A stretch of DNA of 64,000 nt from assembly GCF_010183535.1 (NCBI RefSeq), contig NC_071330.1, forward strand, positions 15,605,717 through 15,669,716, written 5' to 3'. Source of the stretch: Caenorhabditis remanei. Lineage: Eukaryota > Nematoda > Chromadorea > Rhabditida > Rhabditidae. Shown here piece by piece: positions 35,030-47,200 of this stretch (the first letter of the stretch is position 1; each line of letters begins with the position of its first letter). Both the position numbers and the translations under genes were made by a program. The notes under the pieces were generated by a model that was not told the DNA's origin, searched no databases, and worked only from the letters and a program-made list of their open reading frames with translations.

Positions 35030-36684
35030 TTATTGACAGAAGTAAAATAACGAAAGGAATACATTAGAAAGGGGGAGACTAGATACATCCCTCACGAGAT
35101 GGACTAGTAATAAAATGAAGGAAAATGTGTGAGAATTGGAATAGGGGGTAAAATAACCGGGAGAAAAATTAATGGAGTTAGCAAGTTTGAGGAAGAGAAG
35201 AAAACCGGGGGAGAGTATGACATAATAGAGAGAGGAAGATGAAGATGGGGAGAGGCTGAAATTCTTATTGAATTCGGCAGAGAAAGCAGCAGCTTTAGAA
35301 GGGTCTGTAGTGAGAGATGAGCCATTGACAAGAAGAGTGGGGATGGGTGAGGAAGACTTGATACGTTTGGAAATAAGGGCACGAGCGGATTTAGAGTGGA
35401 GAGTGGAGAGAATGGCCCGTTCCAATTTGGAGGAGGTTTTGGTAAAAGACTTGAATAAATTGTGAACCCGATCACGGTAGTGTTGGGTGAGATAGGGGGA
35501 GGAATTGGTACGATTTATAAGTCTGGTGAGGTGAAGACGGCACGCCTAAGCTGACGGATAAGATTGTGGGGTGGTTTAGGGCGGCGGATAATAAACTTGG
35601 GGGCGTGAATAGAGACTAGGTTAGAGACAACATCTATAAACTTATCATATTTGGCAGAAGTGGTGGGGGCAATAACTGATAATGTTATCCCAGTTAATAG
35701 AAGCTATATAGTAAACGTACGAACAGGTTTTTGAGACTACTAGTTTATTACTTGCAAGTGTAGTTACATTAGAGAGGCGAGCGGGGAGTAAGGGAAACAA
35801 AGTCAACGTGGGATAAAGGTTGAGACCACAAAAGACTGCCTAGAATGAGCTTTTCAGCCCCTTATGTAGGGAAAGCGAGAGAGTGAGAGAGTTTAGAGAA
35901 AAGAAGATTGGCGCCATGGTGAACGGTTTGGCGGGTGAAGAGGAAGTTGGCGGCGGCGGCGAAATGGTGAAGGCGAGAGAGTGTCGGCGAGGAGACGCGA
36001 GGCGACGAGACGACGAAACATTGCAGGTCTAATCGAGCGATTATTTAGTGATTGAGAGTTCGATCGTTGTTGTACTGCTTGATGGGATAATGGGTTGCAC
36101 ACATTTGATAGAGTTGGAACTAACGGATCAGCTTGATCCGTTACAATATCAGAGTTTAGAGATTTGAGATTACAGAGTCTATAATTGAGACGGGGGAAAG
36201 TTGCGGGAGGGGAGGTGGCGGAGAGTATGGAGGGAGGATTAACAATAGCATTCACACAGATGTGATCGGAATTAAGAAGAGGGGGATGGCAAGATCGGGA
36301 GATCGTGAGAGGATATGAAAAGATCGAGAATGTTGGAAGAAAAATCAGTAGATAGATAGAACATGCTAGAATTTCACAAAGATGGGAGGGATAGTGGCAG
36401 TCGAAGTTAATGTCTAATTGGGAAACAACAAGATAAGAGGATTTGAAGAGAATGGCGACACCACCACCGCGACGTTTAGGATGAATTTGGGGGTTACGGT
36501 CGAGGCAAATGATAGATACGTCGGGTGATGAGAAAAGAGAGGATGGTATAGTATCGTCAAGGAAAGTTTCAGTGAGGGCTATTATAGAGTGATCAGAAGA
36601 AGTTAGGAATTGGGTGAGGAGAGAGATTTTGGACAATGTGGCACAGCCACGGATATTGGAGAGGAGAAAGTTAAGGGAAAACAA
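35030..36684 (-). pseudogene. Retrotransposon ORF2 remnant (endonuclease, no RT)
   Basis: The frame opens within LFSLNFLLSNIRGCATLSK and covers the N-terminal apurinic-type endonuclease, then is interrupted by internal deletions and frameshifts around 36350, 35890 and 35700. A second readable stretch at about 35475-35260 encodes SPYLTQHYRDRVHNLFKSF and SKSARALISKRIKSSSPIPT, the linker that normally precedes the reverse transcriptase. No YxDD-type catalytic motif follows. It cannot mobilise itself. Confidence 0.75.
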
Positions 36685-36767
36685 GGAAGAAGAAGATGGA
36701 TAGTAAATTGAGGAAGGTGGAGAGGATGAAGAATGATGGGAGGAGGAAGGAGAAGGATTACTGGAAA

Positions 36768-37538
36768 TTAGGAAAAAGGTTGGGGGTTAGCGTTGATTTT
36801 GTATCCAATATCGTACATAATAAATTCAGAAACTCCTGCTTTCTTGTTCTCCTCATAGACGAATTTCCTAGATTCGTATAGTTTCTCCAATTTGATTTTC
36901 GTAAGATCACGTCGAGCTCGTGTGGTAATAGGAAGTTTAGAGAGCGAATCATCAGAGAGTCGTCGTTTATAGTATCCATGCAAGAATTTGTCACGGTCGG
37001 TACGAGATGCGAACTGAAGCTTCAGTGGCCTGTAGTTAGATTTGGAAGGATGGCGGTGGGCTTCAGAGGGTTGAGGAAGATTGTTTGCTTTGGCAAATTC
37101 AGTGAAAAAGAGCAGGTCAGATTTCTCTTGGGCAGGATCATCTTTGTTATCAAGCATTTTCTCCACCACGACACGAGAAGATTTGTCGAGTAAGATAGAA
37201 GCCGCTTTGGCAATTTCATAAGGGTCAACCGGTGGTTTCGCGGCGACGGAAGCATAGGAAAGAGGCTTGGGTGAAGCATTCGTGCCATTCGGGAAAACGT
37301 CATCAATTATCATAGGTTCTTCAATAGGGGGGAGATCCGGAATACATTCACAAGTGTCAGCAATAGTTTCCCAGAGTTTCTTGGGATCCGTTTCGATAAT
37401 TCCGACGAGAAGCTCGTTCACTAATTTAGAGAGACGTGCCACGTACTGATAGAGTTCGGCATATTTCTGGAACGGGACGTACTCACCGTAATCCACAAGA
37501 TCAGGTTCCGTGTGAGCACGTTTAACAGCCGGCATCAT
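36768..37538 (-). CDS. Retrotransposon ORF1 protein
   Basis: An uninterrupted 256-residue frame starts MMPAVKRAHTEPDL. The N-terminal part is acidic and Pro-rich (PDLPPIEEPMIIDDVFPNG, SYASVAAKPP). The C-terminal part has RPLKLQFASRTDRDKFLHGY followed by basic residues (TRARRDLTKIKLEKLYESRK), resembling the RNA-binding ORF1 half of worm CR1-type elements. It is the only intact frame of the element, in line with a fairly recent insertion followed by ORF2 deletion. Confidence 0.7.
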   Translation of the reverse strand: MMPAVKRAHTEPDLVDYGEYVPFQKYAELYQYVARLSKLVNELLVGIIETDPKKLWETIADTCECIPDLPPIEEPMIIDDVFPNGTNASPKPLSYASVAAKPPVDPYEIAKAASILLDKSSRVVVEKMLDNKDDPAQEKSDLLFFTEFAKANNLPQPSEAHRHPSKSNYRPLKLQFASRTDRDKFLHGYYKRRLSDDSLSKLPITTRARRDLTKIKLEKLYESRKFVYEENKKAGVSEFIMYDIGYKINANPQPFS

Positions 37539-37626
37539 TCGAATAGGATATTATAAGTAAGACTGATATATTTGATAGTATGGAATAAATAGTAGTAGTA
37601 GTAGTAATTGACAGAAATAATAGAGG

Positions 37627-39230
37627 GTGAATGAATGATATAAAACGGGTGAATGAATGATATAAAACGGGTGAATGAATGATATAAAACGGGTGAATGA
37701 ATGATATAAAACGGGTGAATGAATGATATAAAACGGGTGAATGAATGATATAAAACGGGTGAATGAATGATATAAAACGGGTGAATGAATGATATGAAAC
37801 GGGTGAATGAATGATATAAAACGGGTGAATGAATGATATAAAACGGGTGAATGAATGATATAAAACGGGTGAATGAATGATATAAACGGGTGAATGAATG
37901 ATATGAAACGGGTGAATGAATGATATAAAACGGGTGAATGAATGATATAAAACGGGTGAATGAATGATATAAAACGGGTGAATGAATGATATAAAACGGG
38001 TGAATGAATGATATGAAACGGGTGAATGAATGATATAAAACGGGTGAATGAATGATATAAAACGGGTGAATGAATGATATAAAACGGGTGAATGAATGAT
38101 ATGAAACGGGTGAATGAATGATATAAACGGGTGAATGAATGATATAAAACGGGTGAATGAATGATATGAAACGGGTGAATGAATGAGATAAAACGGGTGA
38201 ATGAATGAGATAAAACGGGTGAATGAATGATATGAAACGGGTGAATGAATGATATAAAACGGGTGAATGAATGATATGAAACGGGTGAATGAATGAGATA
38301 AAACGGGTGAATGAATGAGATAAAACGGGTGAATGAATGATATGAAACGGGTGAATGAATGATATAAAACGGGTGAATGAATGATATAAACGGGTGAATG
38401 AATGATATGAAACGGGTGAATGAATGATATGAAACGGGTGAATGAATGATATAAAACGGTGAATGAATGATATAAAACGGGTGAATGAATGATATAAAAC
38501 GGGTGAATGAATGATATAAAACGGGTGAATGAATGATATAAAACGGGTGAATGAATGATATAAACGGGTGAATGAATGATATAAAACGGGTGAATGAATG
38601 ATATAAAACGGGTGAATGAATGATATGAAACGGGTGAATGAATGATATAAAAGGGTGAATGAATGATATGAAACGGGTGAATGAATGATATAAAACGGTG
38701 AATGAATGATATAAAACGGGTGAATGAATGATATAAAACGGGTGAATGAATGATATAAAAACGGGTGAATGAATGATATGAAAACGGGTGAATGAATGAT
38801 ATAAACGGGTGCAATGAATGATATGAAACGGGTGAATGAATGATATAAAACGGGTGAATGAATGATATAAAACGGGTGAATGAATGATATAAAACGGTGA
38901 ATGATGATATAAAACGGGTGATGATGATATAAAACGGGTGAATGAATGATATAAACGGGTGAATGAATGATATGAAACGGGTGAATGAATGATATAAACG
39001 GGTGAATGATGATATAAAACGGTTGAATGAATGATATAAAACGGGGAATGAATGATATAAAACGGGGATGAGATATAAACGGGTGAATGAATGATAAACG
39101 GGTGAATGAATGCTATAAAACGGGTGAATGAATGATATAAACGGGTGAATGAATGATATAAAACGGGTGAATGATGAGATAAACGGGTGAATGAATGATA
39201 TAAAACGGGTGAATGATGAGGTAAAAACAA
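37627..39230. repeat. 22-bp minisatellite, about 72 copies
   Basis: The unit is GTGAATGAATGATATAAAACGG with scattered A/G and single-base length variants. Since 22 is not a multiple of 3, a minus-strand ORF cycles through three frames and gives a long His/Phe/Ser/Pro-rich translation that is not a protein. The array borders the 5' side of the retrotransposon; short TGACAGAAATAATAG next to it resembles that element's 3' end. Confidence 0.9.
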
Positions 39231-39354
39231 ACATGGTGTAGTTTATCAATTCTTTCGCGGTTTCTTGAAACGGAGAGTGTCGGGGAGTCCAGTCCTGTAG
39301 ATGAATGTGAATCCCTCGGTTCTCAGTTGTTTCCACACTCTGGAAATATAATTT

Positions 39355-39875
39355 TGGCCCAGTGGTAGTTGGGCGCCGCTGTAGTTGGACAGACCGGGGT
39401 TCGACTCTCTCCACCGATAATGTTTTTTGTTTTTTGTTTTACTCGATTCTGTAAGACGGGAATCATCGCTATGTTTCAGAAATAGGCTTTTTGAGCTTTC
39501 CCAGTTCGTACTTTACGACGTTTTGAGAAAAATAATTTTTTAAAGAAAACTAACTTTTCTGTGTCCACTTCCATGGTCAGTCAGAATTTTCGTTTGAAAA
39601 ACCTTTTTTTTAGTTTGAATTTGAGTTTGAGATTGAAAAAGACTGTCATCTGACCATGGAAGTGGACACAGAAAAGTTAGTTTTCTTTAAAAAATTATTT
39701 TTCTCAAAACGTCGTAAAGTACGGACTGGGAAAGCTCAAAAAGCCTATTTCTGAAACATAGTGATGACCCCCGTCTTCCAGAATCGAGTAAAACAAAAAA
39801 CAAAAAAACATTATCGGTGGAGAGAGTCGAACCCCGGTCTGTTCAACTACAGCGGCGCCCACTACCACTGGGCCA
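39355..39875. mobile_element. Palindromic element with tRNA-like arms
   Basis: Arms 39355-39580 and 39650-39875 (226 bp each) are inverted copies around a 69-bp spacer. Each arm begins at TGGCCCAGTGG, a match to the tRNA A box, and has GGTTCGACTCT, a match to the B box, about 40 bp inward. T-runs like a Pol III terminator follow. GCCC/GGGC can form a D-arm, but the T- and anticodon stems are poor, so these are tRNA-derived relics, not functional tRNAs. A second palindrome with tRNA-like boxes lies at 60652-61493. Confidence 0.75.
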
Positions 39876-40103
39876 CCGAAGCGACAGAAGAAAACTGTCC
39901 GGAAGGGAGTGACAAGAGTGCGATATCGCGTGGAGCTTCTGTTTCGTTTCGAGCTCGTTTTTTGAGCTCCAGAGCAGGATCGGGCAAAAAATTTTATGAC
40001 CATCGTGTTCAGAATGGTCAAAACTACCAATGAGCCAATTTTCAGCAAGTTCTCAGACATTTTTTAAATGGAGCTTTCTTGTCAGGAAACTCCAGAATAT
40101 TCC

Positions 40104-40731
40104 TTACTTGTCCAGCAGCCATACTCCATATTGGGATTTAGCGGTCAAATCCCACGTCTTCGCGCACTCGTGGTATTCACCGCGCTGTAAAAATCAATGA
40201 ATCAAAATCCAAATTTTTATCTGAAAATTACCTTCAAATTCGTCAAGTTTTTCACTTGAACGGCATCAATCATACATGCTTCCTTAATCAGTGCAGCCTT
40301 ATCTGACACTCCGTGAGCTGAAAATTATATAAACACATTTCTTGTTGTCCTATTTTCAAAAACTTACAGAATTGAATCTTCGGAATTCCGTGCCCACTTG
40401 ACCAGATATCAACAATCGTTTGAAGTTTCTTGTTCAGATTCTGATCGTTCGTTGCTTTGTCCATCGCATTTCGGGCGTCGATGAAATGCTGTAGTGGTCG
40501 ACTGTTGGTGCCCTTCCCAATGTAAAATACTGATTTAACGAATGTTTCGAATGTCAACGCTTCAATTTTAACGCCAGATACACGAGGGTCGATGAGGACA
40601 TAACAAAAAGCCGTGTACCCCTTTCTATCGAAGTTGACTCGAACAGCATTGTCACAACCAAGAGCACGCGCGAGGGAATCCCGAGAGAAGCGTCCGTTGC
40701 GGATGAAGGCATTCATTTCTGGTGAGAATAT
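40104..40731 (-). CDS. GIY-YIG endonuclease domain exons (ANKLE1/LEM-3-like)
   Basis: Exons 40731-40368, 40317-40232 and 40184-40104 give about 176 residues. CYVLIDPRV, then VFYIGKG, SRPLQH and KEACMID followed by LTNLKRG, match the GIY-YIG fold of the ANKLE1/LEM-3 nucleases, including the second-motif Tyr, the Arg, the His, the catalytic Glu and the Asn. In that family the domain is C-terminal and cuts branched or bridging DNA. Here no ankyrin or LEM exons are seen. The first exon is phase 0 at its acceptor, so it can join the Gln-rich exons upstream. Alternatively the ATG at 40716 after TTTTCAG starts a separate gene. Confidence 0.7.
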
Positions 40732-40786
40732 CTGAAAATTGGAATTATTTTGAGGTAAACTATAAATTCATTTACTGTATGAAGGG

Positions 40787-41190
40787 GCGGAGTCTGGACG
40801 ATACTGTATAAAAGGGGCGGAGTCTAAATGGTCACCTTAGAGAGTGGGCGGAGTCAGGAGAGTACTGTATATAAGGGACGGAGTCTAGAGATTACTGTAT
40901 ATAGGGGGCGGAGTCTAAATGGTCACTTTAAAGAGTGGGCGGAGTCTGGAGATTACTGTATATAAGGGACGGAGTCTAGAGATTACTGTATATAGGGGGC
41001 GGAGTCTAGAGATTACTGTATATAGGGGGCGGAGTCTAAATGGTCACCTTAAAGAGTGGGCGGAGTCTAGAGATTACTGTATATAGGGGGCGGAGTCTAA
41101 ATGATCACTTTAAAGAGTGGGCGGAGTCTAGAGATTACTGTATATAGGGGGCGGAGTCTAGAGATTACTGTATATAGGGGGCGGAGTTTG
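40787..41190. repeat. About 30-bp minisatellite, GGGCGGAGTCT type
   Basis: Roughly 14 units of GGCGGAGTCTAGAGATTACT with GTATATAGGG lie between the Gln-rich and GIY-YIG exons, some alternating with an AAATGGTCACCTTAAAGAGT variant unit. Inverted copies (ACTCCGCCC) occur at 48480-48550 on the other side of the gene. Confidence 0.8.
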
Positions 41191-41254
41191 AATGCCCACA
41201 AAAAATTGAATTTGATATGAGCCGATTTCTACCCGATTTTGGTTGAAAACTCAC

Positions 41255-44200
41255 CCCTTGATGTTGCTGTTGTTGAGCAGCCGCAACTTGTTGTTGCTGT
41301 TGCGCAACTTGCATCGTTTGAATCGAATTGTTTCTCATCGGTCCAACGCTTCCAGACAACAATAACTGTTGCTGTGCAATTTGTTGTTGTTGAAGTGTGT
41401 GTTGGGCTTGTCGCTGACAATTTGCTTGAACAGCCGCTCTGGCTGATTGTTCAAGCTGCAAATCGGATTGTTGAGGTTAATTAAATAGAAGTTTTGAAAA
41501 TTTTTGTGAAAATTTGCGCAAATTTTCCGTAATATACAGCGCTATTACGCTATTTCAGCCTAAGTTAGGTAATTTTTCGCCGATTTTTGTCTAGAGAGCA
41601 CTGTTTAAAGAAAGCGGCCGATTTTAGCTAATTTTAGCCATTTCCAGCTCTAAAAAAACAAATTTCAGAGCATTTTCGATTAAAAAATCTAGTTTAATAA
41701 TCAAAAAGATTATTCAGCCGATTACAGGTTTATTTTAACATTGATAAGGCAATTATAAGCCATTTCAGCCGATTTTGGGTGAAAACTCACGATCAATGCT
41801 TGACCTGCTGCCGTCAGCGCTGCATCCGCCTGTTGTTGCATTTCTTCACGTCGCTTTGACATGCCACGAAGCTGTTGCTCTACCAACTCTGGATATGTCT
41901 GCAATTGTTGCTTGACGAGTTCGAGATATCGCTGCTGTTGAGCTTGGAGCTGGAAATAAATTTGCGGTGAAAATTGGCTCAAAATGGAATTTTCAGTTAA
42001 AAAAATAGCTCGAACCCACATCATTTTCTGAATATTTTAGGAGAAGAAATGCCAAAAATAAGTGGAAAGTGGAGCCGCCAATCATTATTTTTGAATTTTT
42101 TCAAGTTCACAGTCCAAAAACTCGATGCAATCGAGTTTTTGACATCCCGGATTACGTAGTTTGTTTTAAATCCCGGATTACTGTAGTTTGTTTTAAATCC
42201 CGGTTACGTAGTTTTGTTTTAAATCCCGGATTACTGTAGTTTGTTTTATATCCCGGATTACTGTAGTTTGTTTTATATCCCGGATTACTGTAGTTTGTTT
42301 TATATCCCGGATTACTGTAGTTGTTTAAATCCCCGGATTACTGTAGTTTGTTTTATATCCCGGATTACTGTAGTTTGTTTATATCCCGGATTCTGTGTTG
42401 TTTATATCCCGGATTACTGTAGTTTGTTTTATATCCCGGATTACTGTAGTTTGTTTTAAATCCCGGATTACTGTAGTTTGTTTTTAAAATCCCGGATTAC
42501 TGTAGTTTGTTTTATATTCCGGATTACTGTAGTTTGTTTTATATCCGGATTACTGTAGTTTGTTTTATATCCGGATTACTGTAGTTTGTTTTTATATCCC
42601 GGATTACTGTAGTTTGTTTTATATCCCGGATTACTGTAGTTTGTTTTATATCCCGGATTACTGTAGTTTGTTTTATATCCCGGATTACTGTAGTTTGTTT
42701 TATATCCCGGATTAACTGTAGTTTGTTTTATATCCCGGATTACTGTAGTTTGTTTTAAATCCCGGATTACTGTAGGTTTGTTTTAAATCCCGGATTACTG
42801 TAGTTTGTTTTATATTCCGGATTACTGTAGTTTGTTTATATCCCGGATTACTGTAGTTTGTTTTATATTCCGGATTACTGTAGTTTGGTTTTATATCCCG
42901 GATTACTGTAGTTTGTTTTATATCCCGGATTACTGTAGTTTGTTTTATATCCCGGATTACTGTAGTTTGTTTTAAATCCCGGATTACTGTAGTTTGTTTT
43001 ATATTCCGGATTACTGTAGTTTGTTTTATATCCCGGATTACTGTAGTTTGTTTTAAATCCCGGATTACTGTAGTTTGTTTTAAATCCCGGATTACTGTAG
43101 TTTGTTTTATATTCCGGATTACTGTAGTTTGTTTTATATCCCGGATTACTGTAGTTTGTTTTATATCCCGGATTACTGTAGTTGTTTTATATCCCGGATT
43201 ACTGTAGTTTGTTTTAAATCCCGGATTACTGTAGTTTGTTTTAAATCCCGGATTACTGTAGTTTGTTTTATATTCCGGATTACTGTAGTTTGTTTTATAT
43301 CCCGGATTACTGTAGTTGTTTTATATTCCGGATTACTGTAGTTTGTTTTATATCCCGGATTACTGTAGTTTGTTTTATATCCCGGATTACTGTAGTTTGT
43401 TTTATATCCCGGATTACTGTAGTTTGTTTTAAATCCCGGATTACTGTAGTTTGTTTTATATCCCGGATTACTGTAGTTTGTTTTATATCCCGGATTACTG
43501 TAGTTTGTTTATATCCCGGATTACTGTAGTTTGTTTTAAATCCCGGATTACTGTAGTTTGTTTTATATTCCGGATTACTGTAGTTTGTTTTATATCCCGG
43601 ATTACTGTAGTTTGTTTTATATCCCGGATTACTGTAGTTTGTTTTATATCCCGGATTACTGTAGTTTGTTTTATATTCCGGATTACTGTAGTTTGTTTTA
43701 TATTCCGGATTACTGTAGTTTGTTTTATATCCCGGATTACTGTAGTTTGTTTTATATCCCGGATTACTGTAGTTTGTTTTAAATCCCGGATTACTGTAGT
43801 TTGTTTTATATCCCGGATTACTGTAGTTTGTTTTATATCCCGGATTACTGTAGTTTGTTTTATATTCCGGATTACTGTAGTTTGTTTTATATCCCGGATT
43901 ACTGTAGTTTGTTTTATATCCCGGATTACTGTAGTTTGTTTTAAATCCCGGATTACTGTAGTTTGTTTTATATCCCGGATTACTGTAGTTTGTTTTATAT
44001 CCCGGATTACTGTAGTTTGTTTTATATCCCGGATTACTGTAGTTTGTTTTATATCCCGGATTACTGTAGTTTGTTTTAAATCCCGGATTACTGTAGTTTG
44101 TTTTAAATCCCGGATTACTGTAGTTTGTTTTATATTCCGGATTACTGTAGTTTGTTTTATATCCCGGATTACTGTAGTTTGTTTTATATTCCGGATTACT

Positions 44201-47200
44201 GTAGTTTGTTTTATATCCCGGATTACTGTAGTTTGTTTAAATCCCGGATTACTGTAGTTTGTTTTATATCCCGGATTACTGTAGTTTGTTTTATATCCCG
44301 GATTACTGTAGTTTGTTTTATATCCCGGATTACTGTAGTTTGTTTTATATCCCGGATTACTGTAGTTTGTTTTATATCCCGGATTACTGTAGTTTGTTTT
44401 ATATCCCGGATTACTGTAGTTTGTTTTATATCCCGGATTACTGTAGTTTGTTTTATATCCCGGATTACTGTAGTTTGTTTATATCCCGGATTACTGTAGT
44501 TTGTTTTAAATCCCGGATTACTGTAGTTTGTTTTATATCCCGGATTACTGTAGTTTGTTTTATATTCCGGATTACTGTAGTTTGTTTTATATCCCGGATT
44601 ACTGTAGTTTGTTTTATATTCCGGATTACTGTAGTTTGTTTTATATCCCGGATTACTGTAGTTTGTTTTAAATCCCGGATTACTGTAGTTTGTTTTATAT
44701 CCCGGATTACTGTAGTTTGTTTTATATCCCGGATTACTGTAGTTTGTTTTATATCCCGGATTACTGTAGTTTGTTTTATATCCCGGATTACTGTAGTTTG
44801 TTTTATATCCCGGATTACTGTAGTTTGTTTTATATCCCGGATTACTGTAGTTTGTTTTATATCCCGGATTACTGTAGTTTGTTTTATATCCCGGATTACT
44901 GTAGTTTGTTTTAAATCCCGGATTACTGTAGTTTGTTTTAAATCCCGGATTACTGTAGTTTGTTTTATATTCCGGATTACTGTAGTTTGTTTTATATCCC
45001 GGATTACTGTAGTTTGTTTTATATCCGGATTACTGTAGTTTGTTTTATATCCCGGATTACTGTAGTTTGTTTTATATCCCGGATTACTGTAGTTTTTTTT
45101 ATATCCCGGATTACTGTAGTTTGTTTTAAATCCCGGATTACTGTAGTTTGTTTTATATCCCGGATTACTGTAGTTTGTTTTATATCCCGGATTACTGTAG
45201 TTTGTTTTAAATCCCGGATTACTGTAGTTTGTTTTATATCCCGGATTACTGTAGTTTGTTTTATATTCCGGATTACTGTAGTTTGTTTTATATCCCGGAT
45301 TACTGTAGTTTGTTTTAAATCCCGGATTACTGTAGTTTGTTTTAAATCCCGGATTACTGTAGTTTGTTTTATATCCCGGATTACTGTAGTTTGTTTTATA
45401 TCCCGGATTACTGTAGTTTGTTTTAAATCCCGGATTACTGTAGTTTGTTTTATATCCCGGATTACTGTAGTTTGTTTTATATCCCGGATTACTGTAGTTT
45501 GTTTTATATCCCGGATTACTGTAGTTTGTTTTATATCCCGGATTACTGTAGTTTGTTTTATATCCCGGATTACTGTAGTTTGTTTTATATTCCGGATTAC
45601 TGTAGTTTGTTTTATATCCCGGATTACTGTAGTTTGTTTTATATTCCGGATTACTGTAGTTTGTTTTATATCCCGGATTACTGTAGTTTGTTTTAAATCC
45701 CGGATTACTGTAGTTTGTTTTAAATCCCGGATTACTGTAGTTTGTTTTATATCCCGGATTACTGTAGTTTGTTTTATATCCCGGATTACTGTAGTTTGTT
45801 TTATATTCCGGATTACTGTAGTTTGTTTTATATTCCGGATTACTGTAGTTTGTTTTATATCCCGGATTACTGTAGTTTGTTTTATATCCCGGATTACTGT
45901 AGTTTGTTTTATATCCCGGATTACTGTAGTTTGTTTTAAATCCCGGATTACTGTAGTTTGTTTTATATTCCGGATTACTGTAGTTTGTTTTATATCCCGG
46001 ATTACTGTAGTTTGTTTTATATTCCGGATTACTGTAGTTTGTTTTATATCCCGGATTACTGTAGTTTGTTTTAAATCCCGGATTACTGTAGTTGTTTTAA
46101 ATCCCGGATTACTGTAGTTTGTTTATATCCCGGATTACTGTAGTTTGTTTTATATCCCGGATTACTGTAGTTTGTTTTAAATCCCGGATTACTGTAGTTT
46201 GTTTTATATCCCGGATTACTGTAGTTTGTTTTATATCCCGGATTACTGTAGTTTGTTTTATATCCCGGATTACTGTAGTTTGTTTTAAATCCCGGATTAC
46301 TGTAGTTTGTTTTATATTCCGGATTACTGTAGTTTGTTTTATATCCCGGATTACTGTAGTTTGTTTTATATTCCGGATTACTGTAGTTTGTTTTATATCC
46401 CGGATTACTGTAGTTTGTTTTAAATCCCGGATTACTGTAGTTTGTTTTAAATCCCGGATTACTGTAGTTTGTTTTATATCCCGGATTACTGTAGTTTGTT
46501 TTATATCCCGGATTACTGTAGTTTGTTTTATATTCCGGATTACTGTAGTTTGTTTATATCCCGGATTACTGTAGTTTGTTTTAAATCCCGGATTACTGTA
46601 GTTTGTTTTAAATCCCGGATTACTGTAGTTTGTTTTATATCCCGGATTACTGTAGTTTGTTTTATATCCCGGATTACTGTAGTTTGTTTTAAATCCCGGA
46701 TTACTGTAGTTTGTTTTATATCCCGGATTACTGTAGTTTGTTTTATATCCCGGATTACTGTAGTTTGTTTTATATCCCGGATTACTGTAGTTTGTTTTAT
46801 ATCCCGGATTACTGTAGTTTGTTTTATATCCCGGATTACTGTAGTTTGTTTTATATTCCGGATTACTGTAGTTTGTTTTATATCCCGGATTACTGTAGTT
46901 TGTTTTATATTCCGGATTACTGTAGTTTGTTTTATATCCCTTTTTAAATCCCGGATTACTGTAGTTTGTTTTTTTAAATCCGATTACTGTAGTTTGTTTT
47001 TATATCCCGGATTACTGTAGTTGTTTTATATCCCGGATTACTGTAGTTTGTTTTATATCGGATTACTGTAGTTTGTTTTATATTCCGGATTACTGTAGTT
47101 TGTTTTATATCCCGGATTACTGTAGTTTGTGTTATATCCCGGATTACTGTAGTTTGTTTATATCCCGGATTACTGTAGTTTGTTTTTAAATCCCGGATTA

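Larger units (their letters stand above)
34997..37540 (-). mobile_element. Non-LTR retrotransposon (CR1-like), internally deleted
   Basis: On the minus strand, ORF1 (37538-36768) is followed by an endonuclease region (36684 downwards), a linker, and a 3' end finishing CTGTCAATAAATAAATAAAT followed by (TA)n at 34997-35020. The endonuclease shows NIRG, ALTETFLDD, KRRGGGVAILFKSS and a later SDH. The linker reads HYRDRVHNLFKSF...LERAILS. The sequence then jumps from about EFNKNFS to the 3' UTR: the reverse transcriptase is missing. A 5'-truncated relative lies at 10361-10545. The CR1-type assignment is by layout. Confidence 0.8.

Noticed and set aside
37522..39414. 630- and 559-residue minus-strand ORFs rich in His, Phe and Ser
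   Set aside because: They are frame-cycling translations of the 22-bp minisatellite.
39355..39875. Functional tRNA genes in the palindrome arms
   Set aside because: A and B boxes and a D-arm are visible, but the T-stem and anticodon stem do not pair properly, so only tRNA-like is claimed.
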